A DNA stretch of 64,000 nt from Tethya wilhelma. Taxonomy: Eukaryota > Porifera > Demospongiae > Tethyida > Tethyidae. Location: the NCBI GenBank assembly GCA_964030475.1, contig CAXIPT010000006.1, positions 529,231-593,230 on the forward strand, in the 5' to 3' direction. A program made the position numbers and the translations under genes. The notes beneath the pieces were generated by a model that saw only the letters and a program-made list of their open reading frames with translations, did no database searches and had not been told where the DNA came from. This document shows positions 35,433-46,355 of the stretch, one piece after another; position 1 is the first letter of the stretch; every line of letters begins with the position of its first letter.

Positions 35433-38376
35433 ATGCCGGGTCAAATCGAGAAGGAAAAACTCCTGCCAGTACCCTATCATGCAAACACAGGACACACTAT
35501 CTCTGGTAGCAATTATGGAATGGCATCAACTGAAGAAAATGCAGCTGTGAGAACACCATCAAATGGTATAGTATGAAATGCACAACCTTAAGAATTCAAT
35601 ATTAAAATTGAATACACATTAGCCTCTTCTTATCTGAATAAATTGTGAAAGTGACTCGATATTGTATATGTAACAATAACTTGCTATCAAAGCATGTGGT
35701 AATTCTCAGTATCTCCCTGGGGGTATGTTTTTTATGCATTACATGCCGTGATGTAAGCCATGTGATACTTTACCTACATTATCGAACAAATGAATGCTTT
35801 AAGCACCATGTAGTCCCCTATTGAGAAAATACACTGTCAATGCTTCCATATATTGTCGGATAATTTTATCACATGTTAGTACACTGTAAACCATGATGTC
35901 ATTGTACACTAGAAGTTGAAACACATAGCTATAATTTCTACCTAATTTTTACTCACCAACTATGTACGTTTCTTTGAATTGTGAATTTTTGAACCATGGG
36001 ATGAGTCACTATAGTTACTATACACACGATAATTTCTATTCATTTATGCTACTCTATATCGACTGGAGCCAGTCTGTGCCAGTGTTTCTCAACCATTCAT
36101 TGCCAAGAGATTGCTAATAATGGGCACAAAAGGGCTGTGGTTTCTCGTGTGTATTTGTGGTAGTGTAGTGATATTTAGGAAGTGTCGCAGTCACAACACA
36201 CACTGTAATAGCCATCATAGTTAGTTCTGTATAGTGCAAACACAGTATATGAACGTATATTATGAGACTGATTTGACGAACTCAACACTGTGCTTCATTG
36301 GTTATAACATGTGTTGTGCATTTTATCAGACTGTGAAGAACACATGCTGAACAAGTTAACAATACCTACCCACAATGTGGAGGGAACGTGTTGGCCATTT
36401 GTTTTCAGATGCTTTACAATAAACTGTTGTGTTGTTTTGTGTAAATATTATTTGTCCATGTCAGCAGGGCCCTTTGGTCAAATTATTTGTCTACCACGAT
36501 ACATATTCTGTTACTATTATAGTATATAGACTCTTTCCTTATTCTGTTCATGCATGTGTACAACACCCATTGCCAATCAGCTTTATTATCCAGAATTTTT
36601 TTGAGCGTCCATATAATGTACGTATCAAACACGCTTGTTTAGTTCCTATCAACTATGTCTATGTGTGTCAGAAGGGAATTGTGTTGCGGTTGAAAATTTG
36701 GCAAGAGTAAACAATTATTGTCCAAGTATACATGTCATCGTTTTGGTCAAGGATTCTGCTTCAGTAGTTTATGTCCTTGTTACTACAGTTACAGTAACAG
36801 TGATAGCTTCCTTATAGACAAAGATTCACAGGAAGGTAGATAGTGCGTTTGAGTGCTCATGCAGTTCAATTCATTTTGAAAATTTTTGTTAAGGAATTAA
36901 GCATTAAATTTCCAAGAATGATAAATCCTGCATATAAAGTATGATTGGATTTCGGGTGATTTCCATTTATAATAATTATGCCAAATTTATGGTATTGACA
37001 GGTTTAGACAGCTGCTCATTGCATGCCTCTCCAAATACCAATTACTCATGCCATGGATATGCTATAATATGGTAGTAATTATTATAGCTAATTGTTAGGC
37101 TCAATTATCATATTCCTGGCAAGGCTTGATCACAAAATTATCCTGTTTGTCTTATAATATAGGCTATTTATGAGACATAATGATAATTATTATGGGTGTT
37201 TCTGAGCTTTGCATCATCAAATTGTGGTTTGTACTTTGTACTTGTGTAAGGAAATTAGACAATATCCTCAAAAGGGACCTTCCTTTGATTGCTATTTGCT
37301 TACCACACAATATGACACAGCTTTATTAAAAAATCAATTTTTTAATAATTAAATATATTCATACACACTCACTGGCAGGTCGTAATTCAAAATTTAAACC
37401 AATTCTATACGTCTCTCTAAGTATAATCGTTCTTCTAGTCCTAACTGTCATAACAGTACTCATCATTGCAACAGTATACTCTCAATCTCTGGACGACTAT
37501 AGCAACTCACCTCGACTAGCCTGTGCCAATGATACTGTAGTAGTCGGAAGGGTGTCTAGCTTTTTTTACTCGTCCGTTACGATAACCGAATGCCTCAAGA
37601 GAAATGACTATACGCACGTTGGAGACATCTTTATTGAAGAGAGTAAGGATCTAGTCACACATAGTGAGTTTTTAGAGTATCACTCCATACACTATGATCA
37701 ACCTGATCCGTCTCAGATAACCGGGCTTGAAGATTATATCTATCTTCTTGAAGGATCTGAAGTAGAGTACACTATTTGTCTTTCTAGTGATACATCAAAC
37801 GAGGAAAAAGGATATTTGTACATTTTTGACGATCGGTCAGTCTACTTGAAGTACGCTTCAGATCCTAACGATTCAAAAAACCTCAAACAGTCTGCTTTCT
37901 CGAGCGTTTTAGAAATTGGAGCCAATAATCAGAGCATTTGTACTACTGTGTCTTACAGCGTAAATAATCCAACCTATCTCTTCATTGCTTGTCGTACACC
38001 TGGCTCGATACAGTACAACTACACTCTCTCGACACATAAGGTCTACTACAACCACAACGACTTTAACAAACTGCTCTGTCAAACTGGTGGCGTTTCATGC
38101 AACATTAAACTTCCAGGCGGGTTCTTCCATCCTCAAGATCTAGAAATCTTAGCCTACATCGAGGTTCCGGTATCTGCTGATCCCTTTACTACCCATCTCT
38201 GTATGACTCCTCATGTTTCGAGCACCTTTGCCGTTCTCATTCTGAGTAGTTTGTTCGTGGCTTGTGTGCTGTTCCTCTTTGTCATGTGTTTGACGGTTTT
38301 TGGAGTTCGAGCTAAGAAGCGAAGAAGTCGTAAAATTAGAGCACTCTATGGTAACTATAATACTGTTATTAACTGA
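35433..38376 (+). CDS. Two-pass membrane glycoprotein, array gene I (opposite strand)
   Basis: Coding exons 35433-35565 and 37379-38376, phase-1 intron, 376 aa. A noncoding 5' exon probably ends at 34999 (donor GTAAGT) and joins an acceptor at 35360, because the frame from an upstream ATG would hit a stop before 35433. The tail contains EKEKLLPV, an acidic dileucine form. A membrane segment (IIVLLVLTVITVLIIATVY) follows. The ectodomain belongs to the second subgroup shared with K and O: NDTVVVGRVS, PSQITGLEDYIYLLEGS, EYTICLSS, LYIFDD, YYNHNDFNKLLCQ. It ends with a membrane segment and a basic tail. The 1.8-kb intron shows no gene. Confidence 0.85.
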
Positions 38377-38807
38377 TTTACTAGCTAGATTTTAACAATT
38401 ATATATAGCAGTTAGTCCATGCCTAGACTATAGCTATAGTAATAGCTCACAAGGTGTTCAGGTGATCAAGTGACATAGGCGTTCTTGGGTCCCTTCATTA
38501 ACTTGAAGTTATGATTAATATAGTGATACGTACATTTTAAAATTATTATTATAACACATAAAGCTAAGTAGTACACATACACTGTTGATTTCATGCACTC
38601 GCACATGCATTAATGCATGCATAATGTTTTTGTTGAGTTTGTAGTATGTAAACATTAAAATTTCATATAAATAAACATCAATATATACACACAATGCTGT
38701 AGTTACTGTATTAATATCATGTATAGAACTGGTAATGGACTATATATGCATAACTCTAGTAATGGCTGATGAATACCATTAAGAACACATTACAGTTAAG
38801 GCGTTTT

Positions 38808-39275
38808 TCAAGCGCTATTTTCAATGAAATAGTGCAATTTAGTGCTCCCACCTCCATCAAGATCCATAGCTTTACTACGATAGTGCTTCACAAGCTTATC
38901 CAGCGTCTTGAATTCCTTTGCGCCTCTCAAATTAGCAATGGCGTACTTTCCATTCGGCCTAGTTTCCAAATCAATGTGATGTGCCTTGTCATTGTATATC
39001 ACAGATATCACGTACACTGGATCCAATCGTGCTGCCATTGCGTCGCTTTCTCGGACTAAAAACGTTCCATCTCTCCTGTCTGATTTCCTAAGCTGCTCTT
39101 CAGCTACGTGCCTGTTCATTCTACCGTGGAAGTATTGAAGCTCACGCATCAGTTCTTGGTTGTGTTGTGCCTTTTCTGATCCGGGTGCGTGCTCTTCAGA
39201 TACTACCATCCATCCTTCACATTCTGTTTCGCCGTATACCTTTTCAAATTGAGGTGCACGCCTTGCTCTAGCCAT
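38808..39275 (-). CDS. SH2-only adaptor protein 1
   Basis: A single-exon 155-aa protein. Residues 48-140 form a full SH2 domain: YFHGRMNRHVAEEQLRKS, GTFLVRES with the phosphotyrosine-binding Arg at residue 75, ISVIYNDKAHHIDL, GKYAIANL and LDKLVKHYRSK. No other domain is present. The N-terminal 45 residues contain a Tyr and the block GWMVVSEEHAPGSEKAQ, conserved in the paralogue. It should act as a phosphotyrosine-binding adaptor or a blocker of other SH2 proteins. It is intronless and lies inside the receptor array, next to a paralogue in the same orientation. Confidence 0.9.
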   Translation of the reverse strand: MARARRAPQFEKVYGETECEGWMVVSEEHAPGSEKAQHNQELMRELQYFHGRMNRHVAEEQLRKSDRRDGTFLVRESDAMAARLDPVYVISVIYNDKAHHIDLETRPNGKYAIANLRGAKEFKTLDKLVKHYRSKAMDLDGGGSTKLHYFIENSA

Positions 39276-39318
39276 TGTTTATCTCGAGAGCTTACTCGGC
39301 TTCGCGAACTGGTCATAG

Positions 39319-39382
39319 TCACGTGAGCTTATACCGCGCGTAATTTATGACATCATTGACCGCGAATCGTCACGCATGCGTA
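39319..39382 (-). promoter_or_regulatory. Conserved promoter elements of SH2 gene 1
   Basis: TCACGTGAG (E-box) at 39319-39327, TGACATCATTGAC near 39348 (CRE-like) and the palindrome ACGCATGCGT near 39372 recur in the same order upstream of SH2 gene 2 (40108-40177). Confidence 0.5.
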
Positions 39383-39513
39383 CTATGAATTTAGTTATTA
39401 TCGAACCACAAACGGTGGTCTATATAATACCAGTATTGACACACACAAACAACAGAAAAACAAACACTTTTATTGACAGCTCTCATGTTGTGTCCACAGT
39501 TGGAATGTTGAGT

Positions 39514-39984
39514 TTAAGCAGAGTTTTCCATAAAATACTTCAACTTGGTGTTCCCGCCACCTTCAAGGTCAATGGGCTTGCTTCGAAAGTGTTTTACAAG
39601 CTTCTCTAAACTCTTGTACTCTTTGGCATTTCTCAAGTTAGCAATGGCATACTTGCCATTGGGTCTTTTCTCCACTTCAACGTGATGGGTCTTGCCTTGA
39701 TACATAACTGATATGGCGTAGACAGGGTCACGTCTTGCCGAAACAGCGTCACTTTCTCGGACTAGGAAAGTTCCGTCAAACTGAGCAGATTTTGACAAGC
39801 GATCTTCTGCAATGTTTCTGTTCATTCTGCCTTGGAACCAAGGTGCTTTGTGCATCATCTCTTCCGTCTCTTGAGCGATTTCTGACTCATGAGGACGCTC
39901 TTCTGTCACTACCAGCCAGTCTTGGTATTCTGCTGTACCGTATTCAACGGGTTGTCTCGATCTGTACGATCCACGCGTGGCCAT
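39514..39984 (-). CDS. SH2-only adaptor protein 2
   Basis: A single-exon 156-aa paralogue of the gene at 38808. The SH2 domain spans about 49-142: PWFQGRMNRNIAEDRL, GTFLVRES with Arg 76, ISVMYQGKTHHVEV, GKYAIANL and LEKLVKHFRSK. I chose ATG 39984 (MATRGSYRS), not 40038, because it aligns with the start of paralogue 1. The added 18 residues would be hydrophobic (KLTIYQLLIIASV) and could act as a membrane anchor if used. The N-terminal region has two tyrosines (VEYGTAEYQDW). Confidence 0.88.
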   Translation of the reverse strand: MATRGSYRSRQPVEYGTAEYQDWLVVTEERPHESEIAQETEEMMHKAPWFQGRMNRNIAEDRLSKSAQFDGTFLVRESDAVSARRDPVYAISVMYQGKTHHVEVEKRPNGKYAIANLRNAKEYKSLEKLVKHFRSKPIDLEGGGNTKLKYFMENSA

Positions 39985-40107
39985 TGTGACACTAGCGATG
40001 ATTAGCAACTGATAAATGGTCAACTTAAGCTTGTTCACAATTTTGTCCAGATATAAGCTGATAACATAACAAGCTAGTTGCTGAGCAAGCTAGATTTGCT
40101 GACTAGC

Positions 40108-40177
40108 TCACGTGAGAAGGTAGGAAACCTTTATGACGTAAATTTCCGCAAGTGACGTCATTCGTTACGCATGCGTA
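40108..40177 (-). promoter_or_regulatory. E-box, perfect CRE and palindrome upstream of SH2 gene 2
   Basis: TCACGTGAG at 40108-40116, a perfect cAMP-response element TGACGTCA at 40153-40160, and ACGCATGCGTA just beyond. The order matches SH2 gene 1. Confidence 0.55.
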
Positions 40178-40283
40178 GATGAATGTAATTATTGAATATT
40201 GATAAGCACACAATTACAAGCAGGATAAGAAAAGAATAGTTTCCTGCACACACTTAAACACACAAAGCGTCACAAAAATGTCA

Positions 40284-41300
40284 TTACCTAACAATGTACT
40301 GACAGCCATACTTGAGTAGCACAACACTGAAAGTCAGAATGAGCAGTGCAACGCCCACAGCCAGGCAACAAAGACCGGGCAAGTTCCAAATATTATGTTC
40401 CACATTTACCCTCAAAGAGACATAATCTAGTTCAGGATCATTGTCCATAATGGCACTGTAGGCAAAAAGACATCCTTTCCTCCCATCTAGGCTGAAAGAG
40501 CACGATTTTCCTCTAGAGGCAATGTCACAAGGTGGACTATCAACTGTATCGTAGTCTGTCAAATTGAAGTAGTGAAAATACACGCTCTGTGTGTAGTTCA
40601 CAGTGACCATTTTATCCGTCAGTAGAACGACAAAGTAGTAACTTGGTACTATGGGTGCGAATTGAATCATTTCCTTTTCGGTGATTGATTGAGAAAAGGC
40701 ATACCCGCAAGCTGTGGTGTTGATACTACCTGTCGAAGAGTTGAAACATTTGTACGAATCAGCATTGTCTAGAATGTAAGCTGTGATCTTCTCGCTATTT
40801 TCGCCCGTGCTGAATTCGATTCTATCGGCTCTTGTTAGATACTGATACTTGAGTGTTGTGTGCAGCTTTTCCACAGTTTTATTCTGTTCATTCTGTTCGA
40901 TTGTATCATTGTGATCGGGCAGTGGAAAACATGCTCTATCACCTTCGTTGAAAATAAACGAAACTGTCTGATTTTCTTTCAAATTTGACTTCTCGCTATC
41001 CACCTCGACGTTGACGCTCAAGTACCAATAAGTATTGACGCTACGGGGGAGCTCCTGCCTATTAGCGAGGAAGAGGGGTATGGTGTCCCCCTGTCGTACC
41101 CCCTGCCTGGTGCTGGCCGAGGGATCGGGGAGATAGTGAAGGACGGCAAAGGCCGTGATGAGACCTGCCACGAAGATGAAGATGATTGTCAACCAAGTGG
41201 CGGTGCAGATTCGACTGGCTTTGTTTGGAGGAGGTTTCTTGTACTCTGCAAAATTGTGTGTATATGTATGTATGTGGATGAAAGATTATGTTTGTGTTAT

Positions 41301-41372
<72 letters not shown>

Positions 41373-42741
41373 GTTAGAAAATGAACCATTATATGATGAC
41401 AATTGAAAATCACATGTACAGTCATGCATTTTTGTTGAAATGGAGAATGGAGTGTTTCGACTTGCATTTAATTAACAAAACAGCTATAAAAATGCAAGCT
41501 CTGTACAAAAAGAAAACCTGTGCTTCTCTACTTCTTGTGACAGAAGCTGTGCATGTATGGAAAGCAGAACACTACACTGTTTGGTGTTATGTTCACATGG
41601 GATAGTGTGCATTGGAGGACAGTTCAGTTGTTTGTAAGTGGCCTGCTATCAGCTGCTGTATCTGACATAATCATCATCAACTTTGACCTCAAATGAAGTA
41701 ATTTTGTGAACTCACACCCAACAAAGCTCTGCAATATATATAGCTGTGTGGGGCTCAGCTGAGCTGTTATCAGGCAATCTATTTCTCCATGGCCACTTAT
41801 ATGGGCTGCACACAAACACANCTATCTCTCCTCTTATATGGGCTGCACACAAACACAATTATCACTGCTACAATATACAAATTCACACACAATGTGTGAG
41901 TGCCTTTACAATGCAACAATAATACACTGGGACTCGAGCCTATCCCCAACTTACACACCATGATCATGCTTTTTCAGCTGCTTTTTCATCATAATCAGTG
42001 TGTGAATCTTGCAGCTGTGTATGTACATGCATTTTATACTGGTTCATCCAGTTAGTTCAGTTGTGAAAAACAGGTTCTAGCCTGTAAAATGTTCAGTTAG
42101 ACTGTGTTTGTATGACAGTGAGTCCATGGTTTGAGGAAGCTATCTCTGTGCAGACAACATAGATGTGCTTGTAACGTTGAATAGAAATTTATGTAAAGTT
42201 TGTCTTGCTTGTTGCCACTTGTGAAAGATTGTTTTCTCTGGTGTATCCAGTTCTCGTCTGGTCAAACTCGTCAAGTTGGTAGCAATCTTAGACCATTAGT
42301 TGCTCTGTTCCAATAGCAGCCATGCTATAATACCACTATTGCGAGTTTCTGGTTGGGTATTAGCCATTAGTATTTATTTTTGTTCACAACTGGGTTAATG
42401 AATTAAGAACCACTATAAACAAGCAAGGATGTAACTGTGTAAGGCAACCTCGAACACATTTATGATGCAAAAAATGGAAAATATAAAAATTTTGCAATGT
42501 AAATTCTAGCTTTAACAATACCAAATTTTTGGGGGAAAGTATGCTCAATATTGCTACAATTTTTTCATGCCAACTTACTGTGGTGGTAAATGCTGGAAAC
42601 TGAGAGATTCACTTCTGTCGACTTGGTGGGGTTGCCCATTCCATAGTAACGCTTCCCAGATCTTGTTAGGAGCGGAGAAGTGCTAGCAGGAGGTCCACTA
42701 CTCCGTTCAGAGTCTTCCAAAGAATTATCGTTGACGTTCAT
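40284..42741 (-). CDS. Two-pass membrane glycoprotein, array gene J
   Basis: Exons 42741-42579 and 41245-40284, phase-1 intron, 374 aa. The 55-residue tail MNVNDNSLEDSERSSG includes STSPLLTRSG, which keeps the PLL core of the dileucine exon but lacks an acidic residue at the key position. A membrane segment (IIFIFVAGLITAFAVLHYL) leads into QGVRQGDTIPLFLAN. The ectodomain has about nine sequons, YDTVDSPPCDI...CSFSL, GRKGCLFAYSAI, and a last membrane segment. Closest to gene H in structure. The intron carries a (GT)n tract and an N. Confidence 0.85.
41303..41369. repeat. (GT)n microsatellite in gene J intron
   Basis: About 33 GT units; open frames here are artefacts. Confidence 0.95.
41796..41857. 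repeat. 25-bp direct repeat around an unresolved base
   Basis: The 25-bp unit beginning CTTATATGGGCTGCACACAA occurs at 41796-41820 and 41833-41857 with an N at 41821. This may be an assembly join, not a biological repeat. Confidence 0.6.
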
Positions 42742-43352
42742 ACTGGCGTTCTTGTTGTAGAGAAAGCTGAAACCACTCAGCTGAGTATGCGCAGTAGCTG
42801 AGAAATTGTATAGTCAGCAGGCACTTTACTACCGCTTGTTTCTTTTCTGAGTACAGTAGAAATAAGGAGCTACCTTGCGGCAGGGCCCAAAATTTCTGTC
42901 TGAATTTTCTCTTGTCTTCTTTCCTTTTGCAACGTTGCGAGCAAATTGAGGGGCGTGCCTCGACAAGCTGGTAAGCGGTCGACACTTTTACTTGTGTATG
43001 TACACTAGTCATGCATGCATAAACAGAGAATTCACAAATACGTACTTGGTCAAAAATACACAAAATAGATACAGTTTAGTCTTCATTTTTCATCAGTGTG
43101 TCTCTTCAACAGGCAATTGAGGGTTAGGGGACTGTCCTCTATCATTTATACCACCTGTATACATTATTACAAACAGAGAGAAAGAAAGATGGAACATGAC
43201 ACATGATAACCAGAATAAACTCGTTCAGAGCTTCGAAGCACTAACATAAACAGACGCAAATGATTCAGCAACTACTTACAATCTGAGAACACTATTTTGA
43301 GGTCTCAAGGGCCTACACACAGATCAAAAAATCTCAGACACAGTGGGTCTAG

Positions 43353-44051
43353 TCATTGAGTTTCAAAAAAGCTCAGTCCGACAGAAGCAACTAAAATAAG
43401 AGTTGGATAGAAAATTTCATACAAGAATGTGTCAACAGTACCTTGCTCTTGTGTAGGTGGTGGTGGTTGTGGTTCTGTTGGTGGGATCTTTTTGATGGCT
43501 TCCTCGACCATATTTGAAATATCTTTTCGCCCAATATCGCTCAACCATTTCGATAGCAGCTCTAATGACTCTTTCTCACGATCTAGCGACAACGTATCTT
43601 CATGAAGCAGTCTCTGAAACAACTTGACAGAGGTCTTGATCCTTTCTGAAGCAACTCCTAACTTTTCTTCAGGAATACGATTCGTTAATCTCCTAAGGTA
43701 GTCACCATTTCCTAAATGATCCGAAACATTAACTAGCAACTCAGTGAAATAGAGTTTAGGAATACGTTCGCTTTCAGGAGCTGGCAGAAAGCTCTCCAAC
43801 ATGGATACGTACTTCGGACTCACACCAGCTGATTTCAGAAGCCTGGTGAAGAGTGCGATGGTCCTTTCATTGTGTACAGATTTTATCTCACGGTGAATTT
43901 CAGGTATTTTCTTTGAGCTATCTTCAACCATTCCATATGGTACAACTGCTGCGGCCAAGAGACGCACCCTCTCTACTTGATTGTCAGTAGAAAAGCGGTC
44001 GATTTGAGACAGCACTTGTGGTAGCTCGGGCTCAGAGTCTCCGGTAGACAT
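43353..44051 (-). CDS. Tandem-DED protein N1 with hydrophobic C-terminus
   Basis: 232 aa from ATG 44051. Residues 5-90 form a first DED-like bundle (LPQVLSQIDRFSTDNQVERV start). Residues 103-190 form a second, clearer DED: YFTELLVNVSDHLGN, LRRLTNRIPEEKLG, VKLFQRLLHEDTLS, LELLSKWLSDIGRKDISNMV. This follows the usual six-helix DED order. A proline linker (PTEPQPPPPTQEQG) precedes a hydrophobic tail of about 20 residues (FLYEIFYPTLILVASVGLSF) that could anchor the protein in a membrane. Alternatively the exon may end at CAAG/GTACTG (phase 1, near 43442) and splice to an unseen exon. No catalytic part is present, so it is likely an adaptor or regulator. Confidence 0.75.
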   Translation of the reverse strand: MSTGDSEPELPQVLSQIDRFSTDNQVERVRLLAAAVVPYGMVEDSSKKIPEIHREIKSVHNERTIALFTRLLKSAGVSPKYVSMLESFLPAPESERIPKLYFTELLVNVSDHLGNGDYLRRLTNRIPEEKLGVASERIKTSVKLFQRLLHEDTLSLDREKESLELLSKWLSDIGRKDISNMVEEAIKKIPPTEPQPPPPTQEQGTVDTFLYEIFYPTLILVASVGLSFFETQ

Positions 44052-44131
44052 GTTTTGCTGACTGGATCACCTTAGAGGGGAATCTTCTAATTGACAATTA
44101 CATCACTATTACAACATCCACACGGAAGTTA

Positions 44132-44141
44132 GGGACTTCCC
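44132..44141 (+). promoter_or_regulatory. NF-kappaB-type site upstream of N1
   Basis: GGGACTTCCC fits GGGRNNYYCC and lies 81 bp upstream of the N1 ATG. The paralogue N2 has a degraded version (GAACTTTCC) at the matching place near 56590. Confidence 0.5.
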
Positions 44142-44316
44142 CTCTATCCATGGAGCCTGGTGCATGGCAGCAAATTAACAACTTATTTCTTTCTCTCTGT
44201 TCTTGAAGTAAATAAGGATAATAATATACACAGGTTTAGGGACATACAACAATTTTGTAAATAAGATGACAAAGTAAATAATTATAATTAATGATCACAA
44301 TAAAATATTTCACAAA

Positions 44317-45804
44317 TTACTCGAGGCTTTCATAACCACACCTAGACCTGTGCCATCCATATTTTTTTACTACACACACACAAAAAACACCAACTACTAA
44401 AACGACACCACACACAAACACACACAGGGCAACAATCATAGCAGTTGTCACAACATTCAATCTCATCGGTCGAAGTTCAAGATGTGTTGTCATTGGATCG
44501 TCAGCTACAGGCGGCTCCACGAAAGCTATGACATAATCTCCATGGTGAACATGAAGGACACAAGAAACAGGGTCATAAACTCCTTGGGGACATTCTTTAA
44601 CCGCTTCATCATAATTGACCGGATTGAGATAAAACTGTTCGATATTGTATTGATATTTGTACACAATGTTTCCAGGTGTTTCGGACGTTAAGAAATAGTA
44701 GCCTGTTTTGTTCACGATCCACGAGCTTAGCGACCAACAACGTGTGTTATTGTTGGTACCAAATTCAAGAACCTTGTGGTACATGGCACGGTCTGTGTCG
44801 TAAAGTCGGTAGCTTGTAAGGTCGTCAAAAATGTAGAAGGTTCCACTTAAGTCTTCATTGCTGTCAGTTACACTTGCAAGGCATATTGTGTAGTTGATAA
44901 CAGAGCTGCTTAGCAAGTAGATATAGTCTAAAAGTCCTGTCACTTGTTCAGGATTGGCTTGGTACTGTAGTGGTTGTTTGTCTACAAGCTCTCGTTTGTG
45001 AGGATTCAGAGATGAAGCTACGTAGAGACGAGAAATCTTGGTAAAGTCGTCTTCTTCTAGATGCTCAGAAATACTTACGCTTGTCACAAATGACCCCGTG
45101 ACCTTTCCGATAATGACCGTATCGTTGGAGTGTGCGAGAACAGTTTGACTCTTAAGTTGGTGGGCATTAATAAGATAGACAATAAAGTCTCCAACGCCTA
45201 CTAGGAAAAAAAACATTAAAAGAGCCAATCCAGACAGGTAGCAAATACGCTCAGATTTTCTACAATTGGACAAACATCTCGATTTCTTTCTTTGACTACT
45301 TTCAGTTGTCCTGCCAGAGGTTGATGTTGATATTGGAGGGGAAGTTTTTTCAATAGTTTCCCGATTTATAGATCCATACATGTTGGCTCGACTCGAGTTA
45401 TCTTCTGAATTTTGTAAGGGAGATTTGTAGCCGTTTTTTGGGAGGGGATGATCTCTTTCATCTGTATGACATTGTATACAAAAAGATCAGTTTTGTGGCC
45501 CATGCAGCACTCAAATTTAGTAATCAAACCTCAGTGTAGCCTCGTGCCCTGGCCCCTCCATTGCAAATATTTCCTTCAAAAATAAGCTAGGAAATTTGCA
45601 AGGGAGGAGCCTGGGAATGAGGCTGCTCATACTAAACCTCGTAAACCGTGCTTAGCAATATAAAGCACGCGGGGAGGCCCTGATTTATGAGGCTAACTCA
45701 TACCTACCATCTCCCAAACCAGAAAAGTGTGTTGGGTCAGTTTGGCTGTCGGTCTTGTGGGAGTGTGCTGTAGAATCCTGAGCTGGGGAACCTACATGTA
45801 TTGT

Positions 45805-45838
<34 letters not shown>

Positions 45839-46274
45839 TTATATGTGTGTATGTATGTCTGTGTGAGTAACATTCTACTACTCATTCTATTTTGGTGGCA
45901 ATTACCAAATAAATACAGTAGCTACATAGACATGTAACTACACTTATCACAGTACCTACGTACCAGACTCAGTGAATCTACTGTCATTGATACTTTCTGA
46001 GCACGAGATCAGATTTGGTCCAACTAGTTGTTGTGAGCTTTCTCCTGGCGGTCTTGTCTCAGAATAACCTAACAATCAAGAGTAGAGTCGTAAACTAAGT
46101 AGCCTTGATGATAAAATTATTAACACATATTATTCTTGATTTACATTATCATGCAAGCAAGATGCCTGCATTATATATATATATACTCACATGTGGCTTG
46201 ATGAGTTAAGTTCACATTGGATTCCTTAACAGTGTGAGGAGGGGTTGTTTGCTCAGCTACAGTAGTCTGTGGGC
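44317..46274 (-). CDS. Two-pass membrane glycoprotein K (5' end unresolved)
   Basis: Exons 46274-46191, 46068-45964, 45791-45708 and 45461-44317 join in frame, all phase 1; the three linkers are multiples of three. I could not find the first exon; a start inside the last exon (ATG 45381) is possible. The final exon has a basic, Cys-containing stretch, a membrane segment (LSGLALLMFFFLVGVGDFIVY), then the ectodomain: NDTVIIGKVTGSFV, LEEDDFTKISRLYVASSL, PEQVTGLLDYIYLL, VINYTICLASV, YIFDDLTSYRLYDTD, GNIVYKYQYNIEQFYL, VNYDEAVKECPQG...CVLHV. A C-terminal membrane segment with unusual Cys/Val content precedes a short tail. Nearly identical to gene O over the last exon. A tandem-DED exon like that of O may once have stood upstream. 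Confidence 0.7.
45536..45628. mobile_element. Foldback repeat of the TAGCCTCG family, copy 2
   Basis: Begins TAGCCTCGTGCCCTGGCCCC and ends GGAGCCTGGGAATGAGGCT; the arms also pair internally (AAATATTTCC...GGAAATTTGC). It sits in a gene K intron. Confidence 0.65.
45808..45838. repeat. (GT)n microsatellite in a gene K intron
   Basis: A short GT tract with one GC interruption just upstream of the exon at 45791. Confidence 0.85.
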
Positions 46275-46295
46275 CTGCATTATTATGTTATAGTT

Positions 46296-46355
46296 AGCAT
46301 GGGCCTCTGTACTGTATTGGCCCACCCTGGGCCAATACAGCACTGGGCCCATGCT
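46296..46355. repeat. Strong hairpin with nested inverted repeats
   Basis: A perfect 13-bp stem CTGTATTGGCCCA (46312-46324) pairs with 46328-46340 around a 3-base loop. Outer 10-bp arms AGCATGGGCC (46296-46305) and their complement (46346-46355) extend it. It is probably a tiny foldback element or a cruciform-prone site. Confidence 0.7.

Larger units (their letters stand above)
43010..45380. repeat. Segmental duplication, copy 1 (genes N1 and K)
   Basis: This interval is closely matched by about 55470-57720: same gene pair, same spacing (about 255-265 bp between genes), same 3' flank including GTCTCTTCAACAGGCAA and GGGGACTGTCCTCTATCATT. It is a recent unit duplication. Confidence 0.8.

Noticed and set aside
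35566..37378. Short plus-strand frames inside the gene I intron
   Set aside because: They lack domain similarity and compatible splice phases.
42725..43063. 112-codon minus-strand frame upstream of gene J
   Set aside because: It overlaps the J first exon in another frame and has no recognisable domain; its flank belongs to the segmental duplication.
14965..45461. Assignment of the receptors to the CD36/LIMP-2 family
   Set aside because: The two-pass topology and dileucine signal are similar, but the ectodomains are much shorter and share no visible CD36 motifs.
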